A model generated the notes under the pieces. That model saw nothing but the letters and a program-made list of their open reading frames with translations, searched no databases and was not told where the DNA came from. From contig JBBINH010000007.1 of assembly GCA_037443945.1 (NCBI GenBank), positions 34,060 through 98,059 on the forward strand: a stretch of 64,000 nucleotides of DNA. Direction: 5' to 3'. Positions within the stretch are counted from its first letter, which is position 1. Each line of letters begins with the position of its first letter. A program made the translations under genes and the position numbers. The stretch is from SSF26 sp037443945. GTDB lineage: Bacteria > Chloroflexota > Anaerolineae > J102. Positions 8,451 to 16,628 of the stretch are shown piece after piece.

Positions 8451-9218
8451 TCAGGAAGGTCCACCAGTCATGCGACGCCGCATGACGTGATAGAGGACAA
8501 TCGAACCGGCCACGGCGGCATTGAGGGAGTTGATGCGGCCGACCATGGGCAGATAAAGAAGCCAATCGCAGGTTGCTGCCACCAGACGACCGAGGCCAAA
8601 GCCTTCCGAACCGACCACGATGCCCAACGGCCCGCTCAGGTCCGCGGCTTCCGGCGGTTGGGCCTGAGGGTGGATCTCAAGGCCGGCCAGCCACAGCCCT
8701 TGCTTCTGCAGCCGGCGCATGGTCTCGACCAGATTGGTGACCTCGCTGACCAACAGGTGTTCACTGGCCCCTGCCGAAGCGTGGACGGCGGCCGGCGTCA
8801 CATGCGCCGCACGATGGCGGGGGAGGACAACACCGTGCACCCCGCAGGCTTCGGCCGTGCGCAACAGCGCGCCTAGGTTCTGCGGGTCCTGGACCCGGTC
8901 GAGCAGGAGCAGAAACGGCGGTTGGCCCTGGCGTGCGGCCAGGGCAAGGGCCTCGCCCACATCCACATAGGGATAGGGTCCGACGGCCAGGGCCACGCCT
9001 TGATGGTTGACCGCGCCCAGCCAGGTATCGAGCTGTTGCCGCGGAACCATCTGAATTGCGATTTGGGCCGCACGAGCACGTTCGCCGATTTCGGTCAACA
9101 CAGGGCTGGCCTGCATGCCCTGGGCCTGATAAAGGGCAATCACACGCCGCCGACCGGCACGCAGGGTTTCGCGCACGGCTTGGCGGCCGTAGATGAGTTC
9201 ATGCCTCAGCCCTGCCAC
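8451..9218 (-). CDS. rlmB: 23S rRNA (guanosine-2'-O-)-methyltransferase RlmB / SPOUT methyltransferase
   Basis: A 255-residue TrmH-type SPOUT methyltransferase. An N-terminal substrate-binding domain (IYGRQAVRETL) precedes the SPOUT core. The three knot motifs are RVQDPQNLGALLRTAEACGV, GIVVGSEGFGL and LPMVGRINSLNAAVAGSI. RlmB methylates the 2'-OH of G2251 in the 23S rRNA peptidyl-transferase region; a tRNA-directed paralogue cannot be excluded, but position next to cysS supports RlmB, as in Bacillus. The gene begins with GTG at 9218 and overlaps the end of cysS by 13 bases. Confidence 0.9.
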   Translation of the reverse strand: MAGLRHELIYGRQAVRETLRAGRRRVIALYQAQGMQASPVLTEIGERARAAQIAIQMVPRQQLDTWLGAVNHQGVALAVGPYPYVDVGEALALAARQGQPPFLLLLDRVQDPQNLGALLRTAEACGVHGVVLPRHRAAHVTPAAVHASAGASEHLLVSEVTNLVETMRRLQKQGLWLAGLEIHPQAQPPEAADLSGPLGIVVGSEGFGLGRLVAATCDWLLYLPMVGRINSLNAAVAGSIVLYHVMRRRMTGGPS

Positions 9219-10612
9219 CGCCAGACCGTGCCCTCACGGCTGTCTTCCAGGATGACGCCCAGCTCGGCCAGTCGGTCACGAATGCGGTCGGCCAAGGCCC
9301 ACTGACGGGCCTGGCGCAGGGCGGTCCGGGTTTCCAGCAGCAGTTCGATAAAGGGGGTCACGTCGGCCGTGCGGGCATCGGAGCCTTGCTGCAAGCGCAG
9401 ACCCAGGACTCCGGTGAGCTCCAGCAACACGGCCTGCGCCTGGGCGAAAGGCTCGCCACCCACGCCGGCATCCCGTGCCGAGTTGATGGCCTTAACCAGC
9501 TCGAAAAGATGACCAAGGGCCGCCGCCGTATTGAAGTCGTCATCCATGGCCTCTTCAAAACGTTGCCGGGCCGTTGTGACTGCCTCGAGCAAGGCGGCGC
9601 TTTCGGGACCTTCCGTCCGGTTCCCCACGGCCGGCCGCAGAGCGCTGCGTAGCCGCTCCAGGCCCCGCTCCGACTGGGCAATGACCTCGTCATCGAAGGC
9701 GAGGGGCTTGCGATAGTGGGAATTGAGGATGAGCAGACGCAAGGCATCGGCGCTGTGCCGGGCCAGGAACTCGTCGATCGAGATGATGTTGCCCAGGGAT
9801 TTCGACATCTTCTCCCCACGCAGTTGCAACATGCCGTTGTGGAGCCAGTACGTGGCCAGAGGCGCGTGGTGGCACGATTCACTCTGGGCGATCTCGTTTT
9901 CGTGATGGGGGAAGATGAGGTCGTTGCCGCCGCCGTGGATGTCAATGGTCGTCCCCAGATGACGCCGCACCATAGCCGAGCACTCGATATGCCAGCCGGG
10001 TCGTCCCATGCCCCAGGGGCTGGGCCAGGCCGGCTCATCGGGGGCCTTCTGCCGTTTCCAAAGGGCGAAATCGGCAGCATCCTCTTTCAGCTCATCGCCA
10101 TAGCGCTGCCGTTCGCTGCTGATGGCATGCTCGATAGTGCGTCGGCTGAGTTTGCCGTAGTCGGGATCGCTGCGCACGCGAAAATAGACATCGCTCTCCG
10201 ATTCGTAGGCATAACCCTGCTCGATCAGGCATTGCACCATGGCGATGATTTCGTCGATGGTGGTCGACACGCGCGGGGTAACCATGGGGGGCTTGACCCC
10301 AAGCCGGGCCATCTGCTGTTCGAAACGGATGATGTAATGCTGCGCCAACCGGAAAGGGTCTTGGCCGGTGGCCCGGGCACGGTTGATGATTTTGTCGTCC
10401 ACGTCGGTGTAGTTCATGACATGCCGCACCTCGTAGCCTTTGTATTCGAGATAGCGGCGGATGATATCGAAAACAATCGCCGACATGGCATGGCCGATAT
10501 GGGCTTCATCGTACACCGTGGGACCGCACACGTACATGCGCACGCGGCCCGGTTCCAGGCTACGAAACGGCTCGATTTGGCGGGTGAGCGTGTTGTAGAC
10601 GCGTAGACTCAT
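9206..10612 (-). CDS. cysS: Cysteinyl-tRNA synthetase
   Basis: A 468-residue class I aminoacyl-tRNA synthetase that charges tRNA-Cys. The N-terminus MSLRVYNTLTRQIEPF is the family opening; the first zinc ligand lies in YVCGPTVYD, the ATP motif HIGH is at 38-41, GWHIECSAM carries further zinc ligands, and KMSKS lies near residue 270. The C-terminal helical anticodon-binding DALR-like region is complete. Its ATG overlaps the stop of the upstream PIN/TRAM gene by four bases, and rlmB overlaps its end, so these three are tightly coupled, resembling the yacL-cysS-rlmB arrangement of Bacillus. No T-box is possible directly before it because there is no leader. Confidence 0.97.
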   Translation of the reverse strand: MSLRVYNTLTRQIEPFRSLEPGRVRMYVCGPTVYDEAHIGHAMSAIVFDIIRRYLEYKGYEVRHVMNYTDVDDKIINRARATGQDPFRLAQHYIIRFEQQMARLGVKPPMVTPRVSTTIDEIIAMVQCLIEQGYAYESESDVYFRVRSDPDYGKLSRRTIEHAISSERQRYGDELKEDAADFALWKRQKAPDEPAWPSPWGMGRPGWHIECSAMVRRHLGTTIDIHGGGNDLIFPHHENEIAQSESCHHAPLATYWLHNGMLQLRGEKMSKSLGNIISIDEFLARHSADALRLLILNSHYRKPLAFDDEVIAQSERGLERLRSALRPAVGNRTEGPESAALLEAVTTARQRFEEAMDDDFNTAAALGHLFELVKAINSARDAGVGGEPFAQAQAVLLELTGVLGLRLQQGSDARTADVTPFIELLLETRTALRQARQWALADRIRDRLAELGVILEDSREGTVWRWQG

Positions 10613-11673
10613 GAGGCTGAACTCGGTGTGGCAAAAATCATACGGCCGGCGCTGGTTTGGAGCACCTTGGTGACAACGAGATCGACATCCCTGCCGATAT
10701 AACGACTCCCGTTTTCGACGACGACCATCGTTCCGTCTTCGAGGAAACCGACGCCCTGGTCAATTTCCTTGCCTTCCTGGATAATCCGCAACCGCAGGTG
10801 CTCACCGGGCAGATAGATGGCTTTCATGGCATTGGCCAGGTCGTTTAGATTGAGAACCTTGATTCCCTGGAGGACGGCCACGCGATTCAGGTTGAAATCG
10901 TTGGTGATAAGACCAAAGCGATGTTGTCGGGCCAGAGCCACGAGTTTCTCATCCACATCGCGGATGCCGGGGACATCCAGGTCCACGATCTCCAGACGGA
11001 CCTCCGGGAGCTCACGCAGCGTTTCCAGGACCTCCAAGCCACGACGACCGCGCGCCCGGCGCAGCGGATCGGGCGAATCGGCAATGTATTGCAGCTCGGC
11101 GAGGATAAAACGCGGGAGCAACAACGGTCCGGGCAAAAAACCCGTGCGGGCCACATCGCCGATACGGCCGTCGATGATGACGCTGGTATCGAGCAGAAAC
11201 GAGCGCGACGCCGTTATGGCCTGTGCCCCTCGCTCGGGCAGACGACGTGATCGCGAGAACATGGCGATCAGGTCGGGCCCGCGCAACACGGCAATGGTTG
11301 CCCCCAGATAACCGAAGATAATGCTGGTGATGAAGGGCAAAATCGAGCCGAAAGGATTGGGCAGGCGTGAAAGCGGGATCACCAGCAAGGCGGCCACAGC
11401 CAGACCCAGGGCCAGCCCGATGGCGCCTGCTAAGACCTCCTCGATGGGGATCTGACGGATGAAACGAATCGCCCACAAGGCCGGCCGCGTGGTCAACCAG
11501 GGAGCTATGAACCATCCTAGGACGGCGCCTGCCAGGGTGAGGGGTCCAATATAGCGAAACGACGCCAGATCGGCGAAAGGATTGCTGGTTTGCGTGATGA
11601 TAATGCCGATTTGCCAACCGAGGATGGCGAAAACAATAAGTCCAAGAAAACGAGAGATACGGTCGATTAACAC
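10609..11673 (-). CDS. Membrane-anchored PIN/TRAM domain ribonuclease-like protein (YacL family)
   Basis: A 354-residue protein. The N-terminal 130 residues hold four membrane helices. A PIN nuclease domain follows, beginning SFLLDTSVIIDGRIGDV (the first acidic residues of the active site) and including LITNDFNLNRVA with a later acidic residue. A TRAM RNA-binding domain ends the protein (KEIDQGVGFLEDGTMVVVENG to DLVVTKVLQTSAGRMIFA). Such proteins are known as YacL/PilT-type and are thought to act on RNA at the membrane; the exact substrate is not established. Translation starts at a GTG (11673). It heads the cysS-rlmB operon and lies next to an AT-rich spacer that may hold the promoter. Confidence 0.9.
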   Translation of the reverse strand: MLIDRISRFLGLIVFAILGWQIGIIITQTSNPFADLASFRYIGPLTLAGAVLGWFIAPWLTTRPALWAIRFIRQIPIEEVLAGAIGLALGLAVAALLVIPLSRLPNPFGSILPFITSIIFGYLGATIAVLRGPDLIAMFSRSRRLPERGAQAITASRSFLLDTSVIIDGRIGDVARTGFLPGPLLLPRFILAELQYIADSPDPLRRARGRRGLEVLETLRELPEVRLEIVDLDVPGIRDVDEKLVALARQHRFGLITNDFNLNRVAVLQGIKVLNLNDLANAMKAIYLPGEHLRLRIIQEGKEIDQGVGFLEDGTMVVVENGSRYIGRDVDLVVTKVLQTSAGRMIFATPSSAS

Positions 11674-11775
11674 GGAATAAGACCTCGCTTTATTTGTGTG
11701 ATTATTCTACTTTTTGCAATATAAGTAGAGTTTTTAAGGATTAATAAAAATGAAAAAATAAATGCATCATTGAAT
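11674..11775. other. AT-rich intergenic island with hairpin (likely divergent control region)
   Basis: About 100 bases of strikingly AT-rich sequence in an otherwise GC-rich window, between two divergently read genes. TCTACTT (11706-11712) pairs with AAGTAGA (11723-11729) around a 10-base loop, followed by GTTTTT on the plus strand. On the minus strand TAGAAT and TATATT hexamers are possible -10 boxes for the PIN/TRAM-cysS-rlmB operon, but no convincing -35 is at the right distance. The rest of the spacer up to 11960 shows no gene or signal I can support. Confidence 0.4.
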
Positions 11776-11960
11776 GAGTACATCCATCATTCTAACACAG
11801 ACAGCAGGTGGCAGGCAACAGAGAGAGGTGTCGTCTTGGAGCCGTTCACGATCTCAGGCGTTGGCGTTTCCCGACCTCCGGCGATTCGTCGCAGCCCGCA
11901 GGCCTGTGCTACCATGCTGATTCCGTACAAGCGCTTTTGTGTGCACGGTTTGCTCTCGGT

Positions 11961-14651
11961 ATGCTTCGTCGCCACGGCTTTTTACTCGGCCTGTTTTTGC
12001 TGCTGAGCCTGATCGCGACCTGGCCGCTGATCCGCCACATCACCACCTTCGTCCCCGGCTCGGATACCTGGGCCTATGACGAATACACCTTCATCTGGTC
12101 GATGTGGTGGTTCAAGCATAGCCTGCTCGATCGGCACAGCACACCTTTTTACAGCCCGGCCATTTTTTATCCGCTGGGCATGGAGCTCTTGCTCTACAGC
12201 TACAATTTGCTGGCGGCGATCCTGGCTCTGCCCCTGGGTGTGGCCGTGGGCTGGCCTTTCGCCTCCAACCTGACCCTGCTCTATAACATCGTCGTCTCGG
12301 CCTGGGGGGCCTACTGGCTGGCATTATGGCTGTTGCGGGGGCGACCGGGGGCCCGTTGGGCGGCTCTGATCGCCGGGATTGTTTTTGCGTTTTCGTCCAA
12401 TCGTGGGGTTTACCTGGCCTTAGGCCATTACAACATCCAGAACATCCACTTTCTGCCGTTTTTCGTGCTTTATCTGTTGCGTCTGGTGGAACGACCTACC
12501 CGACGTGACAGCATCCTCACCGCCCTTTTTGCGGCCTGGGGACTTTTGGTGGATGTGCAGTTCGCGGTGTTCATGGCTTTTTTGGCCTTGTGTCTGTTGT
12601 TAGCACGTCCCTGGCGGGATCTGCTTTTCCACCCTTGGCCCGACCGAGAGCGTTGGCAGGCCCTCTTCATGGCTGCCCTGCTTGCCGTGGTCTTCACTTT
12701 TCCCTATCTCTGGCCGACGGTGCGGGCTTTTCTGGCCGCCGATTACCTGCTGCGGGGGTGGGGAGATGCCCTCAATCTGTCTGCCGATCTGGTGGGCTGG
12801 TTTACGCCCACGGCCTTACATCCGCTTTGGGGTCCGAACTGGCCGGCCTATTTGCGGGCCGTCCAGGAGGGCACAGCTCCGTTTCGCGATGTGAATACGG
12901 TCTTCCTGGGTTATGCCACAGCAGCCCTGGCGCTGATCGGGGCCGTTATCCTCTGGCGACGGCAGCGAGGTTGGGTGGCGGCGGCCGGTCTGGCGGCTGT
13001 GTTTACCCTGGGTCCGCTGTTGCAGGTACGGGGACGCTACGTGTTTGACTTCGACGGCCTGCAGACCTCGATTCCTCTGCCCTTTTTGCTGTTGCACTAC
13101 CTGCCCCTGGTCAAGGGCAACCGCGTGGCCAATCGCTGGAGCCTGGTGCTCATCCTGGCGCTGGCCATTCTGGCGGCCTGGGCTGTGGCCTGGCTGTGGT
13201 CGTGCGCGCGCCGGTGGCGGCGCAGGACCCGGCTTGCGCAAGGGCTCGTTGTCGTACTCGCCGGCGTCATCCTCGGCGAGCATGCCGTTATCCCGTTGCC
13301 CCTAACCGATGCCCGGATTCCGGCCGTCATCCGCACCCTGGCCGCGCAGCCCGAGGGCGCCGTCTTGCCGATCCCGATGGGGTGGCGCAACAGTTTTGGC
13401 GTCCTGGGCTTCGAGGATACGCGCGCCCAGTACTACATGACCGCCCATGGCAAGCCCATCTTGTCCGGCAACACCTCGCGCAATCCGTCCATTAAGTTCG
13501 CGTACTTTGCCCGTTTGCCGTTGGTGCAGGCCATCACCCGGCAAGAAGCCGGCCATCCTCCGGATGCGGAGACCCTGGCCGCCGCCCGTGCCCAGGTGGA
13601 GGCGCTGCTGGCCCTGTGGGGGGTGCGCTATCTGCTGCTTTTGCCGCCGACGCCCGGTCGTCTGCCCTATGCCGATACCTGGCAGGCCAGCCAGCAGCTG
13701 GCGCTGGACCTGATTCCCCATGATCCCGAACCGCTCCATGCCGATGCGAGCGGTCGGTTGTTCGCCGTGCGGCCGTCGGCGCCCTTGCCTCTGCTCCTCG
13801 ATTTCGGCGACGCGGATACCGCGGCTTGGCGTGGCGAGGGCTGGGGCGAAGACGAAGCCGATGTGGGCGGCGCTGCCGGCATTTGGGCTACGGCGCCCGA
13901 GGCCTTGCTCCTCTTCCGCAGCGAAGACACCACCCCGCGACGGTTGACCTTCCGCGCCGTGCCCTTCTCCTGGCCTGGGGGACCATCGCAACGACTGCGC
14001 GTGGTGCTCAACGGCCAAACGGTTGGCGAAGTTGGCATGAGTCCCGACTGGCAGGAGTACGGTTTTGTGCTGGCTCCTCGTCCTGGAATCAACCACCTGC
14101 GTTTCCGGTTTGGGCACGTTGCCGTCCCGCGGCAGGTGTTGTCTCAGGCCCTGATCGGCAAGACGGGTGTGCAGGCGCCGGTGGACATCGAAGTCCACAG
14201 TTTCGCCGAAGCTTATATCACCTTGACCGATGCCACCGGAACGCAGCTCCCGGCTTCCTTCGGTCGTCGCGGCTATAATGTGACCGTTCTCGACCGGCGC
14301 CGCGGGCGTGTATTGGCCCAACGCGGCTTTGATACCGTGGCCAATCCCTACGAGGTCGAGCGGCTGGTGGCCTATCTCCGCAGCCTGCCGCCCGGCCGGC
14401 TCGTCATCCTGGCCACGCGCGAGGGCGCCGGGACGTTCGTCTCGGCCGAACTGATCGCCGCACTCCGAGGCCTGGGTTCCGGTCTGACCACACCGGCCGA
14501 GTTGAACGGTTATGCCCATGCCCTTGTCGGCATTGTCGGCGCTGCGCCCGGCACGGCTGCCGAAGTGCTCGATCCCACCGATGCCTTCCTGCGCATTGCC
14601 GGTGACTTTCGTAGCCTGGCCGCGGCCTTCGACTGGCTGCGCATCGAATAA
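11961..14651 (+). CDS. Large membrane glycosyltransferase-like protein with C-terminal ILEI (FAM3-type) domain
   Basis: An 896-residue protein. The first about 470 residues contain roughly ten to twelve hydrophobic helices with a luminal loop after helix 1 (TTFVPGSDTWAYDEYTFIWSMWW), as in GT-C enzymes and YfhO-like proteins. A soluble part follows. Residues about 660-735 look like a beta-sandwich, carbohydrate-binding-like domain (RLRVVLNGQTVGEVGMSPDW, INHLRFRF). Residues about 741-885 match the interleukin-like EMT inducer fold: RGYNVTVLDRRRGRVLAQRGFD, then RLVILATREGAG and a late GYAHALVG strand. A role in building or modifying a surface glycan is inferred. I use ATG 11961, which opens with a hydrophobic helix; the upstream in-frame extension is not convincing. 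It is first of three same-strand surface genes. Confidence 0.8.
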   Translation: MLRRHGFLLGLFLLLSLIATWPLIRHITTFVPGSDTWAYDEYTFIWSMWWFKHSLLDRHSTPFYSPAIFYPLGMELLLYSYNLLAAILALPLGVAVGWPFASNLTLLYNIVVSAWGAYWLALWLLRGRPGARWAALIAGIVFAFSSNRGVYLALGHYNIQNIHFLPFFVLYLLRLVERPTRRDSILTALFAAWGLLVDVQFAVFMAFLALCLLLARPWRDLLFHPWPDRERWQALFMAALLAVVFTFPYLWPTVRAFLAADYLLRGWGDALNLSADLVGWFTPTALHPLWGPNWPAYLRAVQEGTAPFRDVNTVFLGYATAALALIGAVILWRRQRGWVAAAGLAAVFTLGPLLQVRGRYVFDFDGLQTSIPLPFLLLHYLPLVKGNRVANRWSLVLILALAILAAWAVAWLWSCARRWRRRTRLAQGLVVVLAGVILGEHAVIPLPLTDARIPAVIRTLAAQPEGAVLPIPMGWRNSFGVLGFEDTRAQYYMTAHGKPILSGNTSRNPSIKFAYFARLPLVQAITRQEAGHPPDAETLAAARAQVEALLALWGVRYLLLLPPTPGRLPYADTWQASQQLALDLIPHDPEPLHADASGRLFAVRPSAPLPLLLDFGDADTAAWRGEGWGEDEADVGGAAGIWATAPEALLLFRSEDTTPRRLTFRAVPFSWPGGPSQRLRVVLNGQTVGEVGMSPDWQEYGFVLAPRPGINHLRFRFGHVAVPRQVLSQALIGKTGVQAPVDIEVHSFAEAYITLTDATGTQLPASFGRRGYNVTVLDRRRGRVLAQRGFDTVANPYEVERLVAYLRSLPPGRLVILATREGAGTFVSAELIAALRGLGSGLTTPAELNGYAHALVGIVGAAPGTAAEVLDPTDAFLRIAGDFRSLAAAFDWLRIE

Positions 14652-14683
14652 ACCGGCCTTGCCATAGGACGGTTCCCATCGCC

Positions 14684-16624
14684 ATGTATCCCCGCTCTCG
14701 CTTACCGGCTTTCCTACTCGGCCTGCTGGCCTTTGTGGCCTATCGTCTGACGGCTGCCCCGGCCGTATTGCCCGGCGATGCCGGGGAGTTTCAGTTCACC
14801 GTGCCTCTGGCGGGTGTTTCCCATCCGCCCGGTTATCCTCTTTACCATCTCCTGGGCTGGCTGTGGACCCGGCTGTATCAGGCCAATCCGGCCCAGGGAG
14901 TCAACCATTTCAGCGCCTTGTGGGGTGGGGTGGCCGTAGGGCTCTTTTACCTGCTGGCCTACGAGGCGCTGAGCCAATTGCTCTTCCGGCTGCGTTGGCG
15001 TCGGGGTGCAGGTCTGCTGGCGACCATCACCACGGTGGTATGGGCGACCCAGCCCACGCTATGGGCTCAGGCCACTCAGGCCGAAGTCTACACCCTCCAG
15101 ATGGTTTTGGTCGCGGCCCTTTTGGGCGCCGGCCTGGCCGCCGGCGGCTGGTTCACGCGTCCCGAACCGCGTCGCCCGCGCCCGGATCGCGTCCTGGGCC
15201 TTTTGGCTTTGCTTTTGGGCCTGGGACTGACCCATCATCTCACCCTTCTGCTGCTTGCGCCTGGCCTGCTGCTTTATCTCCTCTGGCAGTGGACCGACCT
15301 CTTCCAATGGCGTCGGCTCTGGCGGGCGCTGCCCTTTCTGCTGGGACCGCTCTTGCTCTATCTGTACATACCGCTGCGGGCTCCGGCCAGTCCCTGGCTC
15401 CGCCTGGCGCTGACGTCTGACCATGTCCTTGTCCTTTACGACAACAGCCCGGCGGGTTGGCTGCGCTTTGTGTTGGGCGTCCGCTTTGCCGATGCCTTGC
15501 GCGGTCCCGGCGAGGCTTTGGCGCAAATCCCGATAGCAGGCCGGTTTTTCTTCGACCATCTCGGCTGGGTCGGCCTCGCCCTCGTTTGCCTCGGTCTCCT
15601 GGCGCTGATCCTGGAGGAACAATGGCCGGTCCTGCTGCTGACCGGTTCCGGTTTCTTGCTGACAACCGCTTTCAATCTGTTCTATGGCATCGGCGATATT
15701 CAGGCCTTCTACCTACCGCCCCTGCTCATTGCCACCCTGTGGCTGGGTTTGGGTCTGGCTTATGGCGTTGAGCTCCTCGGTCGTCTGACGGGCCCTCGTC
15801 TGCGGCCGTATTGGCTGGCGCTGGCCCTGGCCATGCTGATCTGGCCTTATTTGCAGATTCAGAATCGGAGCGACGAATTCGATCGCCGCCTGAGCTACGA
15901 GACCACCCGGCGCTGGCAGCAGATTCTGGACCAAGCGCTTCCGGCCGATGCCATTCTCATCAGCAACGATCGCGATGAGATGACGCCCATGCTCTACTTC
16001 CAGCACGTGTTAGGCCGCGCGCCGAAGATGACCGCCTTATTTCCCTTGATCGTGCCGCCCGATAGGCTCGGCTACCGCGATTTCGCCGATCTGAACGGCA
16101 CTCTGGCCACGGCCCTGGCTACCGGACGCCCTGTCTTTTTGAGCAAAGCCATGCCTGGCGTCGAGGTGCGCTACGCAATAGAACCCTTCGGTACCGATGT
16201 GGCGCGCGTGCTCGGGGAATACACCGTTCCCGAACCCGTTTTCGAGATACCCCATGGCGAGTCCATGCGCTGGCTGCATACGGCCTGGGCAGGCACAGCC
16301 CAACCGGGCAGCCTGCTGACGGTGGATCTGTACTGGCGTGTGGTTCGCACACCAACGCTCCCCTGGCACAGCTTCTTGCAACTCTTTGACGAGGCCGGCA
16401 ACAAACGAGCCCAGGCTCCCGACCATCGGCCCGGTGGCGATTATCTCCCGGCGCCTCTCTGGCGCCCCGGTGACGTGATCCGCGATCGATTTGCGCTCAT
16501 CTTGCCTGCCGATCTGGCGGTCGGCACCTATACCTTGATGGCCGGCTTTTACGATCCGGCCACCGGGGCACGCATGGCCGAACCACTGGCGGTTGGCCTT
16601 ATCCGCCGTCTGCCTCAGGAGTGA
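14684..16624 (+). CDS. DUF2723 membrane protein (TMEM260-like, GT-C fold)
   Basis: A 646-residue protein. Its N-terminus has the DUF2723 signature: a hydrophobic helix, then VLPGDAGEFQFTVPLAGVSHPPGYPLYHLLG, with the acidic D-x-G-E pair in the first extracytoplasmic loop where GT-C transferases bind donor sugar. About eleven more hydrophobic segments follow to residue 395, then a soluble C-terminal domain of beta strands (TVDLYWRVVRTP, YTLMAGFYDPATGARM). DUF2723 includes human TMEM260, a protein O-mannosyltransferase; transfer of a sugar from a lipid carrier to a surface protein or glycan is a reasonable inference here. It lies 32 bases after the ILEI-domain protein and five bases before a secreted glycoside hydrolase. 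Confidence 0.85.
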   Translation: MYPRSRLPAFLLGLLAFVAYRLTAAPAVLPGDAGEFQFTVPLAGVSHPPGYPLYHLLGWLWTRLYQANPAQGVNHFSALWGGVAVGLFYLLAYEALSQLLFRLRWRRGAGLLATITTVVWATQPTLWAQATQAEVYTLQMVLVAALLGAGLAAGGWFTRPEPRRPRPDRVLGLLALLLGLGLTHHLTLLLLAPGLLLYLLWQWTDLFQWRRLWRALPFLLGPLLLYLYIPLRAPASPWLRLALTSDHVLVLYDNSPAGWLRFVLGVRFADALRGPGEALAQIPIAGRFFFDHLGWVGLALVCLGLLALILEEQWPVLLLTGSGFLLTTAFNLFYGIGDIQAFYLPPLLIATLWLGLGLAYGVELLGRLTGPRLRPYWLALALAMLIWPYLQIQNRSDEFDRRLSYETTRRWQQILDQALPADAILISNDRDEMTPMLYFQHVLGRAPKMTALFPLIVPPDRLGYRDFADLNGTLATALATGRPVFLSKAMPGVEVRYAIEPFGTDVARVLGEYTVPEPVFEIPHGESMRWLHTAWAGTAQPGSLLTVDLYWRVVRTPTLPWHSFLQLFDEAGNKRAQAPDHRPGGDYLPAPLWRPGDVIRDRFALILPADLAVGTYTLMAGFYDPATGARMAEPLAVGLIRRLPQE

Positions 16625-16628
16625 GACC

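Noticed and set aside
9206..9218. Frameshift between cysS and rlmB because the genes overlap
   Set aside because: Both proteins are complete at the family's usual lengths; short overlaps are normal throughout this window.
11770..12006. A 78-codon frame before the ILEI-domain gene
   Set aside because: It overlaps the start of the large gene in another frame, has no recognisable product and begins in the AT-rich spacer.
13302..14519. A 405-codon antisense frame within the ILEI-domain gene
   Set aside because: Shadow of the real gene; composition is Gly/Arg/Gln-rich with no family motif, and there is no ribosome site.
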